A stretch of 44,366 nucleotides of DNA. Source: Planctomycetota bacterium (lineage in GTDB: Bacteria > Planctomycetota > Phycisphaerae > Tepidisphaerales > Tepidisphaeraceae). This document shows, in pieces, positions 1 to 7,609 of this stretch. The stretch's first letter is position 1; every line of letters starts with the position of its first letter. Below the pieces are notes generated by a model. The model saw only the letters and a program-made list of their open reading frames with translations, ran no database searches and had not been told where the DNA came from. The position numbers were made by a program, and so were the translations under genes. The stretch lies in the NCBI GenBank assembly GCA_026693085.1, contig JAPLNB010000180.1, positions 1 to 44,366 of the forward strand, written 5' to 3'.

Positions 1-42
1 GCGAGACAGACGTAGCTGCAAAGCACGACGAACATCAGCCAT

Positions 43-885
43 ATGCCAGTTAGCAAGACACAGATCGACCGACTCGGCGACCGACTAAAGGGTGGTTACC
101 ACACCGAGAGCGATCTTCGATTGCTCGACGATTACCGACGGTCGTTTGGCGAGGTGTACGACACTGTGGTCCGAACGATCCGTCAGCGCGGCGAGTTCCC
201 GACGGGAAGGCTGGCCAAGTCCACGCACTCGATAGTGGAGAAACTCCGTCGCGAGAGCATCCGACTGAGCCAAATGCAGGATATCGCGGGGTGCAGGGTA
301 GTCGTAGCGGATGTTGTGGAACAAGAGCAATTCATTGCGTCTTTAAAAACCGACTTCCCTGGGGCATCCGTAATAGACCGCCGCGACAATCCCAGCTACG
401 GTTACCGCGCGGTCCACATCATCGCCGAGATATCCGGGAAGCCGATCGAGATCCAGGTCAGAAGTTCCCTGCAACACCTGTGGGCAGAGCTTTCGGAAAA
501 ATCCTCCGACGTCCTCGATCCAACGATCAAGTACGGCGGCGGCACCGACTCGTGGCGAAGCTTCCTCACAAAAAGTTCCGAAGCCGTGGCGGGTTACGAG
601 AAGTTAGAGAAAGAATATTCCGAAGCGGTGGCGCCTTACGACGTCATGACGCCGGCTCACGAAGAGTTCAAGAAAACCGCCGCAGAACAGCTTAAGCACC
701 TCCTACCCGACCACGAGGTACAAGAAACACGTGGAAAGCTGGAAGACTCGACACGCGATATGGAACGCGCCAAACAGAAGCTACAAGAAATACGAGGACA
801 GATGGTACGCTGGCGGAATGAGCACGCCGACCTTTTGAAAAAAGTGATCTCTTGGCTAGACGACCTGAAGAGGCAGAAGCAATGA
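43..885 (+). CDS. Stand-alone RelA/SpoT-domain protein (small alarmone synthetase-like)
   Basis: This 280-residue protein has a RelA/SpoT nucleotidyltransferase domain without the HD hydrolase, TGS or ACT domains of full-length Rel. Synthetase motifs appear in order: a basic GRLAKSTHSIVEKL segment (residues 55-68), DIAGCRVVV (80-88), the tyrosine loop SYGYRAVH (118-125) and EIQVRSSLQHLWAELSEK (136-153). A charged, probably coiled-coil tail follows (about 225-260). Members of this family make (p)ppGpp, and some stand-alone forms are toxins (toxSAS) that pyrophosphorylate tRNA or make other alarmones. Its stop overlaps the ATG of the next gene (ATGA), so the two are probably translationally coupled. 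No clear Shine-Dalgarno precedes the ATG, and the promoter lies outside the window or in the first 40 bases. The domain call is firm; the product and whether it acts as a toxin are not known. Confidence 0.85.
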   Translation: MPVSKTQIDRLGDRLKGGYHTESDLRLLDDYRRSFGEVYDTVVRTIRQRGEFPTGRLAKSTHSIVEKLRRESIRLSQMQDIAGCRVVVADVVEQEQFIASLKTDFPGASVIDRRDNPSYGYRAVHIIAEISGKPIEIQVRSSLQHLWAELSEKSSDVLDPTIKYGGGTDSWRSFLTKSSEAVAGYEKLEKEYSEAVAPYDVMTPAHEEFKKTAAEQLKHLLPDHEVQETRGKLEDSTRDMERAKQKLQEIRGQMVRWRNEHADLLKKVISWLDDLKRQKQ

Positions 886-1127
886 TTTTCCTAATCGAGT
901 ACAACCGGAGTGAAGGCAGCATCGTCACCTTTCGCGACTTCGACGACTCGCAACGGCGGGAGGCCGAGGACTCGCGACTCCATATCGAGTTAGATGTCAA
1001 CCGCAAAGGCCTAGGCCACGAAGTGGTCCTGCTGGAAGCGGCGAGCGAAGATGCGTTACGACGGACGCACCGGCGCTACTTCGAAGACCTTCGCCAGATT
1101 CTGGAGGTCAAAAGAGGTCCGGAGTGA
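882..1127 (+). CDS. 81-residue partner protein of the RelA/SpoT-domain gene
   Basis: The start was set at ATG 882, four bases before the end of the upstream gene (ATGA overlap), rather than at an upstream in-frame codon inside that gene. The protein is small, soluble and highly charged, with many Arg and Glu and a predicted helical C-terminal half (about residues 48-78). There is no signal peptide or membrane segment. I do not recognise a family. The overlap with an alarmone synthetase-like gene fits an antitoxin, a regulator or a subunit, but this is inference from position. Antitoxins of toxSAS pairs are often encoded next to the toxin, on either side. Confidence 0.65.
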   Translation: MIFLIEYNRSEGSIVTFRDFDDSQRREAEDSRLHIELDVNRKGLGHEVVLLEAASEDALRRTHRRYFEDLRQILEVKRGPE

Positions 1128-1163
1128 ATGCCACTGGATTAAACATGCCGAGCCGGGTAATCT

Positions 1164-1217
1164 CATGAAAGGCTGTCTCCTCGGACATTACAATGTCCGG
1201 GGAGACAGCCTTTCATG
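1164..1217. repeat. Near-perfect 26-bp-arm palindrome (long hairpin)
   Basis: The left arm (1164-1189, starting CATGAAAGGCTGTCTCC) and the right arm (1192-1217) are reverse complements over 26 bases. The single mismatch would be a G-U pair in RNA, and only two bases separate the arms. No T-run follows on either strand, so it is not a typical intrinsic terminator. It lies between the RelA/SpoT pair and an orphan coding tail, which suggests an insertion boundary or a mobile hairpin element. Confidence 0.85.
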
Positions 1218-1218
1218 G

Positions 1219-1329
1219 GATTACGGAACTGCAACATCCATCAACTACGCCTTCACCGTGGGCTTTGACGAACGGGGCAAGCTCATCAGCGGCGGCGCAC
1301 CGACCACCCAGCCGGCCGGCGGAAGGTAA
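1219..1329 (+). pseudogene. Orphan C-terminal tail of a lost (BamE-like?) protein
   Basis: Immediately after the hairpin an open frame encodes a 36-residue tail reading DYGTATSINYAFTVGFDERG and ending in APTTQPAGGR before a TAA stop. It has no start codon or ribosome site of its own. The 'Y-x-F-x-V-x-F-D-x-x-G-K' pattern resembles the final strand of BamE/SmpA-type lipoproteins, and the TTQPAG ending is common in planctomycete proteins. I infer that it is the 3' remnant of a gene whose 5' part was replaced by the RelA/SpoT cassette. The next intact gene is itself BamE-like, so the remnant may be a former tandem paralogue. It could also be a chance open frame. Confidence 0.45.
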
Positions 1330-1356
1330 GCGGCTCGCCTCATCCTGAGGTGTCAC

Positions 1357-1731
1357 ATGCTTTCGATGCGGACTATTGTTGTGGTATTGCCTTTACTCCT
1401 GCTGATCGCGACTCAGGGGTGTGGGCCTTCTCAGATGAATACACCATCATTCAGCAGTATCGAGTCAATTGCGCCCCGGCTTGGCAATATCAAACCAGGC
1501 ATGACTGAACAGCAAGCATTGAGCGAACTGGGCCTCGACGCTTACCGACAGTACATGGGGCTACATTCCATGGGCGGCGGGAGCTTCTGGTTCGACCGAA
1601 TGTACTCCTTCCCGCAACATCCGCAGTACTCCCTGCGCGTGCTGACCAACGCAAGCAACCGCGTGGCGAACGTCACGTTCACTCGCGAGCGGGATGTGCT
1701 GTCCTGGCAGTCCAAACAAGATGCCCCGTAG
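1357..1731 (+). CDS. BamE/SmpA-like lipoprotein
   Basis: This 124-residue protein has a hydrophobic N-terminal signal (residues 5-20) followed by a lipobox-like ATQGC with the acceptor Cys at residue 22, so it is probably a lipoprotein. The mature part contains NIKPGMTEQQALSELG (about 44-59), the signature-like helix of BamE/SmpA/OmlA proteins, and then a short beta-rich domain rich in aromatic residues. A GAGGTG Shine-Dalgarno lies about 6 bases before ATG 1357. BamE proteins support beta-barrel assembly in the outer membrane, but this fold is also widespread in unrelated small lipoproteins, so the exact role is open. Confidence 0.7.
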   Translation: MLSMRTIVVVLPLLLLIATQGCGPSQMNTPSFSSIESIAPRLGNIKPGMTEQQALSELGLDAYRQYMGLHSMGGGSFWFDRMYSFPQHPQYSLRVLTNASNRVANVTFTRERDVLSWQSKQDAP

Positions 1732-2081
1732 TGCTGTAGGGCCCGCAAAAGAACGACAACGACTCTCGCCCCGCCCAATCCGCCGCCCCGCTCTTTTGCG
1801 GACCATTCTTGGCTCCCCGCCATCCCCAAACCACCTATCTCGCATCTTCCCGACATTCCCGGCGCTGCGCGCCCGGAAAAATCCAAAAAATCTCCCCCTC
1901 GATTTCCCACAAAAACCCCCCTCCCCCCGATTCGCGCTGCGCCGCCGCCTCACTTCTCGCGCAACACCCCCCTATATAGGGAGGCATTGTTCATGGCCCA
2001 CACCATTCGCACCCATTCTCGCACTCGCCGCACCACTCAAACTCCGCCCCTTTCTCCCTTCGCCCACTCCACCCCGCCTCG

Positions 2082-2148
2082 ACAAAACGAACCCAATTCC
2101 CCACCGCCTCCCCGCAGACTTCCCCTCTACAAAACGAACCCATTCCCC
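2082..2148. repeat. Two copies of an ACAAAACGAACCCA-type interspersed repeat
   Basis: ACAAAACGAACCCAATTCCCC (2082-2102) recurs almost exactly at 2129-2148, separated by C-rich sequence. In translation these give KTNPI/KRT or NEPN strings, a pattern I recognise from spurious ORFs in many planctomycete genomes. It is probably a genomic interspersed repeat rather than coding sequence. Confidence 0.65.
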
Positions 2149-2172
2149 CCGCCTCACCCTCCGCGGCCTCTG

Positions 2173-2200
2173 ATTCATCATTCATCATTCATCATTCATC
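2173..2200. repeat. Heptamer array, 4 x ATTCATC
   Basis: Four exact tandem copies of the 7-base unit ATTCATC stand about 50 bases upstream of the TIM-barrel gene. The same unit recurs twice at 43168-43181, more than 40 kb away. Confidence 0.9.
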
Positions 2201-2214
2201 GTTTCCCCCCCCCG

Positions 2215-2242
2215 TTGCCCCTTCACCCCGCCCGCATACAAT
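2215..2242 (+). promoter_or_regulatory. Possible sigma-70 promoter, short or leaderless transcript
   Basis: TTGCCC (2215-2220) and TACAAT (2237-2242) are 16 bases apart. The -10 box ends only 7 bases before the ATG at 2250, so the transcript would be almost leaderless. No Shine-Dalgarno precedes that ATG, which is consistent. Confidence 0.4.
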
Positions 2243-2249
2243 TCCCCCC

Positions 2250-3101
2250 ATGTTCACCTTGGCCTTCTCCACCAACGCCTTCAAAAAGCACTCCCTCGAG
2301 GAGGCCGTCCGCTCCATCGCCGCCGCCGGCTACCCCGCCGTCGAAATCATGGCCGATACACCCCACGCCTACCCCGCCAAATTCACCCCCCAGGACCGCC
2401 TCCACCTCAAGAACCTCCTCGCCTCCCTCAACCTCGCCGTCTCCAACATCAACGCCTTCACCCTCTTCGCCGCCGGCGACACCTACCACCCAACCTTCTT
2501 CGAACCCGACCCCGCCAAACGCGAACTCCGAATCCTCCACTCCCTCCTCGCCATCCAACTCGCCGCCGACCTCGGCTCCAAGACTCTCTCCCTCCAGCCC
2601 GGAGGCCCACTCATCGGCACCAACCTCTCCCGCCACCAAGCCGCCCAACTCTTCGCCCAAGGCCTCAATCGCCTCCTCCCCACCGCCCACCACCACAACA
2701 TCACCCTCGCCATCGAACCCGAGCCTGGCCTCTTCATCGAATCCGCCGCCGAATACCTCGAATTCAAATCCCAATACTTCCCCAACGACCCCGCCATCGC
2801 CATGAACTGCGACCTCGGCCACCTCTTCTGCGTCGGCGAAGACCCCGCCGCCATCCTCCGCGCCATGCCCCGCGAAATCGCCCACATCCACCTCGAAGAC
2901 ATCGCCCCAACCTGCATCCACCAGCACCTCCCCCCCGGCCAAGGCGCCATCGACTTCCCCGCCATCTTCTCCGCCCTCGCCGACATCCACTACACCGGCT
3001 ACGTCACCGTCGAACTCTACCCCTACGAATCCACCGCCGCCACGATCGCCCAATCCGCGTACACCCACCTCCAACAACTGCTATCAACTATTAACTACTA
3101 A
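2250..3101 (+). CDS. Sugar phosphate isomerase/epimerase (xylose isomerase-like TIM barrel)
   Basis: This 283-residue cytosolic protein of the AP-endonuclease-2/xylose isomerase-like TIM-barrel superfamily has no signal peptide. Typical metal-site strands are visible: AVEIMAD near residue 30, LAIEPEPG (about 151-158) with its acidic ligand, MNCDLGHLFC (about 183-192), IAHIHLED (about 209-216) with a paired His, and TVELYPYE near 250. The family isomerises or epimerises sugars or cyclitols and the substrate cannot be read from sequence. lysA follows 36 bases downstream on the same strand. The last codons and the stop are encoded by a tandem heptamer array, so the tail ...LLSTINY may be recent. 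Codon use is extremely C-rich at third positions. Confidence 0.85.
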   Translation: MFTLAFSTNAFKKHSLEEAVRSIAAAGYPAVEIMADTPHAYPAKFTPQDRLHLKNLLASLNLAVSNINAFTLFAAGDTYHPTFFEPDPAKRELRILHSLLAIQLAADLGSKTLSLQPGGPLIGTNLSRHQAAQLFAQGLNRLLPTAHHHNITLAIEPEPGLFIESAAEYLEFKSQYFPNDPAIAMNCDLGHLFCVGEDPAAILRAMPREIAHIHLEDIAPTCIHQHLPPGQGAIDFPAIFSALADIHYTGYVTVELYPYESTAATIAQSAYTHLQQLLSTINY

Positions 3102-3122
3102 CTATCAACTATCAACTATCAA
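3081..3122. repeat. Heptamer array, 6 x CTATCAA-type
   Basis: Six adjacent heptamers run CTATCAA, CTATTAA, CTACTAA, CTATCAA, CTATCAA, CTATCAA. The third copy contains the TAA stop (3099-3101) of the isomerase gene, and the first copies encode its last residues. The array fills most of the spacer before lysA. Confidence 0.9.
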
Positions 3123-3137
3123 CTCGCCACTAACAAC

Positions 3138-4421
3138 ATGGACCACTTCACCTACAAAAACAATCAGCTCTATTGCGAAGACCTCCCCGTCGCCGACATC
3201 GCCGCCGCCGTCGGCACCCCCGCCTACATCTATTCAAAAGCCACCCTCCTCCACCACTACCACCAGATCGCAAACGCCTTCGCACCACTCAACGCCACCA
3301 TCTGCTACTCCATCAAGTCCTGTGGCAACCTCCACATCCTCAAACTCCTCGCCTCCCAAGGCTCCGGCTTCGACGTCACCAGCGGCGGCGAACTCTGCCG
3401 CGCCCTCGCCGCCGGCGGCGACCCCAGGAAAATCATCTACGCCGGCGTCGGTAAAACCGATGCCGAAATCGCCGACGCCATCAACGCCGGCATCGCCGCC
3501 TTCAACATCGAATCCGAAGCCGAAATCGAGAACATCGACCGCATCGCCGCTTCCCTCGGCAAAACCGCCATCGGCGCCATCCGCATCAACCCCGACGTCG
3601 ACGCCAAAACCCACCGCTACACCAACACCGGCAAGAAAGAAACCAAGTTCGGCGTCGATATCGAACGCGCCGAACGCGTCTTCGAACAATCCCGCTCCCT
3701 CAAAAACCTCCGCCTCGCCGGCGTCCACATCCACCTCGGCTCCCCCGTCTTCGGCGTCGAACCCTACGTCCAAGCCGTCCAGAAAGTCACCGCCCTCATC
3801 GACCGCCTCACCCAACGCGGCCACCGCATCGAATGGTTCGACCTCGGCGGTGGATTCGCCGCCAACTACGAAGAACCCCACCAGGCCGTCCCCATCATCG
3901 AACACGCCAATGCCCTCATCCCCCTCCTCGAGAATAAACCCTACAAAATCGCCCTCGAACCCGGCCGATACATCTCCGCCAACGCCGCCATCCTCCTCAC
4001 CCGCGTCCTCTACCGCAAAACGGGCGGCTCAAAGCGCTTCGTCATCATCGACGCCGCCATGAACGACCTCATCCGCCCCATGCTCTATGGCTCTTTCCAT
4101 TTCATCTGGCCCACCAACCCCGACCCCGCCAACGTCCCGCTCCGTCGCGACAAATCCCTCACCCCGGCCAATGGCGAAGTCGTCGATGTCGTCGGCCCCA
4201 TCTGCGAAAGCGGCGATTTCCTCGCCAGAAACCGCCTCCTCCCCACCACCCAGCGCAACGACCTCCTCGCCGTCTTCTCCGCCGGCGCCTACTGCTTCGC
4301 CATGAGCTCCAACTACAACAACCGCCCAAGAGTCCCCGAAGTCCTCGTCGACGGCAACCAATATCGCATCATCCGCCGCCGCGAAACCTACGAAGACTTG
4401 CTAACCCACGAAAGGATATAG
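3138..4421 (+). CDS. lysA: Diaminopimelate decarboxylase
   Basis: This PLP-dependent fold-III decarboxylase makes L-lysine from meso-diaminopimelate, the last step of the lysine pathway. Its 427 residues match the family length. The PLP lysine is K60 in CYSIKSCGNL. SGGELCRAL and the glycine-rich FDLGGGFAANY bind cofactor, EPGRYI lies near residue 274, the catalytic Cys is C356 in GPICESGD, and GAYCFAMSSNYN supplies the C-terminal tyrosine region. The ATG follows the heptamer array and no good Shine-Dalgarno is visible, so it may be translated from the upstream isomerase transcript. It converges on the next gene with only 20 bases between the two stops. Confidence 0.95.
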   Translation: MDHFTYKNNQLYCEDLPVADIAAAVGTPAYIYSKATLLHHYHQIANAFAPLNATICYSIKSCGNLHILKLLASQGSGFDVTSGGELCRALAAGGDPRKIIYAGVGKTDAEIADAINAGIAAFNIESEAEIENIDRIAASLGKTAIGAIRINPDVDAKTHRYTNTGKKETKFGVDIERAERVFEQSRSLKNLRLAGVHIHLGSPVFGVEPYVQAVQKVTALIDRLTQRGHRIEWFDLGGGFAANYEEPHQAVPIIEHANALIPLLENKPYKIALEPGRYISANAAILLTRVLYRKTGGSKRFVIIDAAMNDLIRPMLYGSFHFIWPTNPDPANVPLRRDKSLTPANGEVVDVVGPICESGDFLARNRLLPTTQRNDLLAVFSAGAYCFAMSSNYNNRPRVPEVLVDGNQYRIIRRRETYEDLLTHERI

Positions 4422-4441
4422 CCAGCCAACCATGGCCGAAG

Positions 4442-5281
4442 CTACGCCATCCAAAACAGCTTCTTGATAAACGCCGCGTTCTTCTTCGTATCCGCCACCG
4501 CGTCCCGCGACGGATTCGACGTCTCCAGCACGATCCACCCGTTGTATCCGATCTCCTTGATGGCCGCCCCGATTTCCGGATATTTCACTTTGCCATCGCC
4601 GAGGTAATTCGCCCCGTCCTTGAAATGGAAAATGGCGATCCGCTCCTTCAGGAACCGGATCTCCGCCGGCACGTCATACCCGTTGTTGGTCAGGTTGCCG
4701 ACATCGTAGTACACCTGCACCGCCGGACTCTTGACCCGATCCAGAATCTCCGCGTTCTGCTGCGCCGTCAGCTCATTCTCGATGCCCAGGATAACCCCCG
4801 CATCCTTCGCTCGCGGCGCCGCCGCCCTCAATCGCTCCACCACGACATCGACATCCGCCTTCTTGATATTCCCCCTGTTCCCCAGGCTCCCTCTGCCGAA
4901 GAACGCAACCAGAATCACCTTCGCCCCGAGGTCCTTCGCCGCGTCGATGCTCTGCTCCAGCCACGCCGGCCCCCGCGGATCGCTCGCCAACGGATAGCTA
5001 TTGAGCAATCCCATCATGAACGACGAAATCACCAACCCCGTCTCCTGCATTTCCTTCTTGTAGTTCTCCCGCACCTTCTCTTCCGCAACCCGCAGCTTCT
5101 CGGCGGCATCCCCAACCCCGATCTCCACGCCTTCCAGACCCGCCAGCTTCGCATCCTTCAACCCAACGCCGCACGAACTGATCCGAATCTTCACCGGCTC
5201 CGCCGCGTGGAGTTCCCGCCCCAGTGTCGCATACGCCAGCGCCGCCGCAGTGCTCGACACAAAAGTTCGACGTGTAATCAT
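4442..5281 (-). CDS. Tat-exported sugar phosphate isomerase/epimerase
   Basis: The start is placed at ATG 5281 because AGGAGG stands 7 bases before it, and the protein then begins MITRRTFVSSTAAALAYATL, a twin-arginine signal with TRRTF. A longer frame to 5320 has no such site. The mature part is an AP-endonuclease-2-type TIM barrel: GVEIGVGD, GIENELT (metal-binding Glu), VYYDVGNL, IAIFHFKDG (paired His) and WIVLETS in order. Planctomycetes encode many such Tat-exported family members, often of unknown substrate. It is 279 residues and probably folds in the cytoplasm and acts in the periplasm. Confidence 0.85.
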   Translation of the reverse strand: MITRRTFVSSTAAALAYATLGRELHAAEPVKIRISSCGVGLKDAKLAGLEGVEIGVGDAAEKLRVAEEKVRENYKKEMQETGLVISSFMMGLLNSYPLASDPRGPAWLEQSIDAAKDLGAKVILVAFFGRGSLGNRGNIKKADVDVVVERLRAAAPRAKDAGVILGIENELTAQQNAEILDRVKSPAVQVYYDVGNLTNNGYDVPAEIRFLKERIAIFHFKDGANYLGDGKVKYPEIGAAIKEIGYNGWIVLETSNPSRDAVADTKKNAAFIKKLFWMA

Positions 5282-5364
5282 TGAAAGCCTCCTGATTTCC
5301 CGTTCAACATGCCTTCCCAAGTGATCTCAACATAGTGGCAGCCTACAGCTTGTGCAAGCAGCGC

Positions 5365-6528
5365 TTACTCGCCTCTCCACAGGTACTGCAACCGCGGCGT
5401 CATCACCTCATCAATCGCGCTCCGATCCACCTGCAGGTTCACATTCACGTTCCGCGGCCCCACATGGCTCGACTCCGCCAGGAACGTCTCCAACAGCGTC
5501 GCCCGCCTGTGGTACCGCACCACCGTCGGCTTGCTCAGCCCCGCCTGGGTGGCCGCCCACTTGTACGCCGCTTCCAAATAATCAATCTGATCCACCAGCC
5601 CATTCTTAAGCGCCTGCTGCGCCGTGAAAACCTGCCCGTTCGCCACCTCCGCCAGGCTCGCCTTCAGCCTCCCCTCCCGCCCAGTCTTCACCACCCCCTT
5701 GAACTGATCGTACGCCTGATCCACGATCCCCTGCATATACTTCGTATCCCGCGGATTATCCGGGCTGAACATCGACCCGGCGTTTTTGTACCCCCCCTCC
5801 GGCGCCGCAAGTGTCCTCTCGGCAACGCCCCACTTCTCCACCAGCCCGCTGAGGTTGAACCGCGGCATCAGCACTCCGATATTCCCCGTCAGCGTGGTCG
5901 GCTGGGCAAAAATCTGATCCGCCCCCGCCGAAACGTAATACCCGCCGCTGGTGCCCAGGCTGCCCATGGAAACCGCGATCGGAAACGTCCCGCCATGCTC
6001 CGTCTTGGCCTTGCGGAGCTTGTCAATCAGGTAATGGATCTCATCGGAGCTGGTCACATCCCCGCCGGGTGTGTCCACCTCAATCACAATAGCCTTGACG
6101 TTCGCGTCCTCTCTGGCCGCGCGAAGCCAGCGGCTGACAAGCATCACCGTCTCGTCGCGGATGATCCCGCGAACCGGAATGATCGCGACTTTCTCCTTCG
6201 GATCACCATCGACAACGGTCTGTTCGCTCACCGAATTGGCCTGCGCGCTGAACAGCCCGCTGTACAGCAGCAGGTACATGTTGGCCAGCAGCGACAACCC
6301 AAAAAGGGTCGAGGCCAGCGTCACAAAGATCGCCCGCGTAAAGCCGTGCTGCCGCGGCGGCGCAAAGAACCCCGGCATCCCCGGCGGAAACATCCCCGGA
6401 GGCGGCGGCGGCAAAAACCCGCCGGGCGACATCATCGGCGGACCGCCATGCCCCGGCGGCGGGGGCGGCGGCAAAAATGCACCCTGCGGATCGACAGGAC
6501 CTTGACCGGCTGGAGGCTGTGGCACCAT
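5365..6528 (-). CDS. sppA: Signal peptide peptidase SppA-type S49 protease
   Basis: This 387-residue membrane-anchored serine protease of family S49 degrades signal peptides left in the membrane. The N-terminus is a cytoplasmic-looking proline/glycine-rich tail (about residues 1-60), followed by one membrane segment (about 66-90). The protease domain begins near KVAIIPVRGII. VIEVDTPGGD precedes the nucleophile Ser194 in SLGTSGGYY, and the general-base lysine is K232 in GLVEKWGV, the expected Ser/Lys dyad. The start is uncertain: ATG 6528 was chosen, but a GTG at 6567 in the same frame is close to a purine-rich stretch. It diverges from rnc. The proline-rich tail is unusual for SppA but common in planctomycete membrane proteins. 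Confidence 0.9.
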   Translation of the reverse strand: MVPQPPAGQGPVDPQGAFLPPPPPPGHGGPPMMSPGGFLPPPPPGMFPPGMPGFFAPPRQHGFTRAIFVTLASTLFGLSLLANMYLLLYSGLFSAQANSVSEQTVVDGDPKEKVAIIPVRGIIRDETVMLVSRWLRAAREDANVKAIVIEVDTPGGDVTSSDEIHYLIDKLRKAKTEHGGTFPIAVSMGSLGTSGGYYVSAGADQIFAQPTTLTGNIGVLMPRFNLSGLVEKWGVAERTLAAPEGGYKNAGSMFSPDNPRDTKYMQGIVDQAYDQFKGVVKTGREGRLKASLAEVANGQVFTAQQALKNGLVDQIDYLEAAYKWAATQAGLSKPTVVRYHRRATLLETFLAESSHVGPRNVNVNLQVDRSAIDEVMTPRLQYLWRGE

Positions 6529-6603
6529 GGTAGTCAACTCGCTAGAAAACGGCTTCGTCCAACTCACTCTTCTTCCGCCTCACATAAGGCGTATCAGCCG
6601 CCG

Positions 6604-6609
6604 ATTATA
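6604..6609 (-). promoter_or_regulatory. Candidate -10 box of sppA
   Basis: TATAAT on the minus strand lies about 37 bases upstream of the GTG alternative and 75 upstream of the ATG of sppA, in the 290-base divergent spacer. No strong -35 at 16-18 bases is visible. Confidence 0.4.
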
Positions 6610-6816
6610 ACCGCAGACCGACCCCGCAACTATCAGGCACCTCGATCCGCACCTTCAAAACACTCACCTCCGCGCCTCGAGGCGCCAATTGACAGCTTTC
6701 CCCCAGAACGCTACGGTTGGGATTCGGCGTACCCTGCAGGGTTTGCTGCCGCCACACACGCAGATCCGTCCGGCACGTCCCATGGTCCTGTGGCATTGCT
6801 TCGAGAGTTGACACGT

Positions 6817-7578
6817 GTGAGAAACGACACCCTCCAGAAAGCAGAGAATCTCCTCGGACACACGTTCAAGGCCCCCGACCTTCTCCAGGAGGCTCTCACT
6901 CATGCCTCCATTGCCAACACCCGCCTGACCAGCAACGAGCGGATGGAGTTCCTCGGCGACGCCGTCCTCGACCTGATCATCTGCGAATCGCTCTACCTGC
7001 GTTTCCCGGAATACATGGAAGGCGAGCTCACCAAGGTCAAGTCCGCCGTCGTCTCGCGAAGAACCTGCGCCGAAGTCTCCAATGAGACCGGCCTCACCGA
7101 CCTGCTGATCATCGGCAAAGGCGTTGGAACCGGCCTGGATCTGCCGACCTCCCTGGCCGCGGCCGTCTACGAGTCCATCGTCGCCGCCATCTACCTCGAT
7201 GGCGGCTTCGAGGCCGCCAAAGCCTATATTCTCCGCACCATGAACGCCAAAATTGATGAGATCGCCCGGTCGGCCCATCAGCAGAACTACAAGGCCATCC
7301 TCCAGCAACACGCCCAGAAAGCCCTCAACTCCACGCCCCTCTACGAACTGCTCGACGAAAAAGGCCCCGACCACAGCAAATGCTTCGAGATCTGCGTGAG
7401 CATCGACGGCAAACGATTCAACTCCGCCTGGGGACCCAACAAGAAAACCGCCGAACAGAAAGCCGCCCTCCTCGCTCTGGAAGAGCTCGGCCTCATGGAC
7501 GAGGAAGAAATCGACCACGCCATGGAAGACATTCACGAGGAAGAGGCCGACGAGCGGGACGAAGCGGATTCAGATTGA
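6817..7578 (+). CDS. rnc: Ribonuclease III
   Basis: This double-strand-specific endoribonuclease processes rRNA and mRNA duplexes. The RNase III domain has the signature NERMEFLGDAV (residues 40-50) with the metal-binding Glu/Asp and a second acidic site in AAVYESIVAAIYLDGG. A dsRNA-binding domain follows (about 155-225), ending WGPNKKTAEQKAALLALEEL. The tail after residue 225 is very acidic and specific to this protein. No ATG exists in frame; GTG 6817 is preferred, with GAGAG 7 bases before it, and TTG 6808 is an alternative. The open frame runs far upstream, but that part is the antisense of sppA. Confidence 0.93.
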   Translation: MRNDTLQKAENLLGHTFKAPDLLQEALTHASIANTRLTSNERMEFLGDAVLDLIICESLYLRFPEYMEGELTKVKSAVVSRRTCAEVSNETGLTDLLIIGKGVGTGLDLPTSLAAAVYESIVAAIYLDGGFEAAKAYILRTMNAKIDEIARSAHQQNYKAILQQHAQKALNSTPLYELLDEKGPDHSKCFEICVSIDGKRFNSAWGPNKKTAEQKAALLALEELGLMDEEEIDHAMEDIHEEEADERDEADSD

Positions 7579-7596
7579 CGATTTTTTATCGTCAAT
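7574..7596. terminator. Possible weak terminator hairpin between rnc and pyrE
   Basis: ATTGACGAT and ATCGTCAAT form a 9-bp stem with a TTTTT loop that overlaps the rnc stop, between two convergent genes. Neither side is followed by a T-run, so it may act as a weak stop or only as a 3'-end stabiliser. Confidence 0.35.
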
Positions 7597-7609
7597 CCAT
7601 CAACTCCTG

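Larger units (their letters stand above)
1732..2214. other. C-rich intergenic spacer
   Basis: About 480 bases between the lipoprotein and the TIM-barrel gene hold no convincing gene. The + strand is dominated by C with few G, which opens long meaningless frames on both strands. It carries two copies of an ACAAAACGAACCCA repeat and a heptamer array, annotated separately. Confidence 0.7.

Noticed and set aside
1164..1217. Integron attC site or rho-independent terminator
   Set aside because: No conserved attC core (GTTRRRY) bases and no T-run on either side of the hairpin.
1051..1329. A complete 92-residue gene
   Set aside because: The 5' part overlaps the 81-residue gene in another frame and crosses the hairpin; only the last 36 codons look protein-like.
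1987..2805. Pro/Ser-rich open frame on the + strand
   Set aside because: It is a product of the C-rich composition and overlaps the well-supported TIM-barrel gene in another frame.
2173..3122. CRISPR array
   Set aside because: The repeats are 7-base direct tandems without spacers and there are no cas genes in the window.
5335..6816. Long open frame continuing upstream of rnc
   Set aside because: It is the antisense of sppA, with Arg/His/Pro-rich translation and no domain; rnc begins at about 6817.
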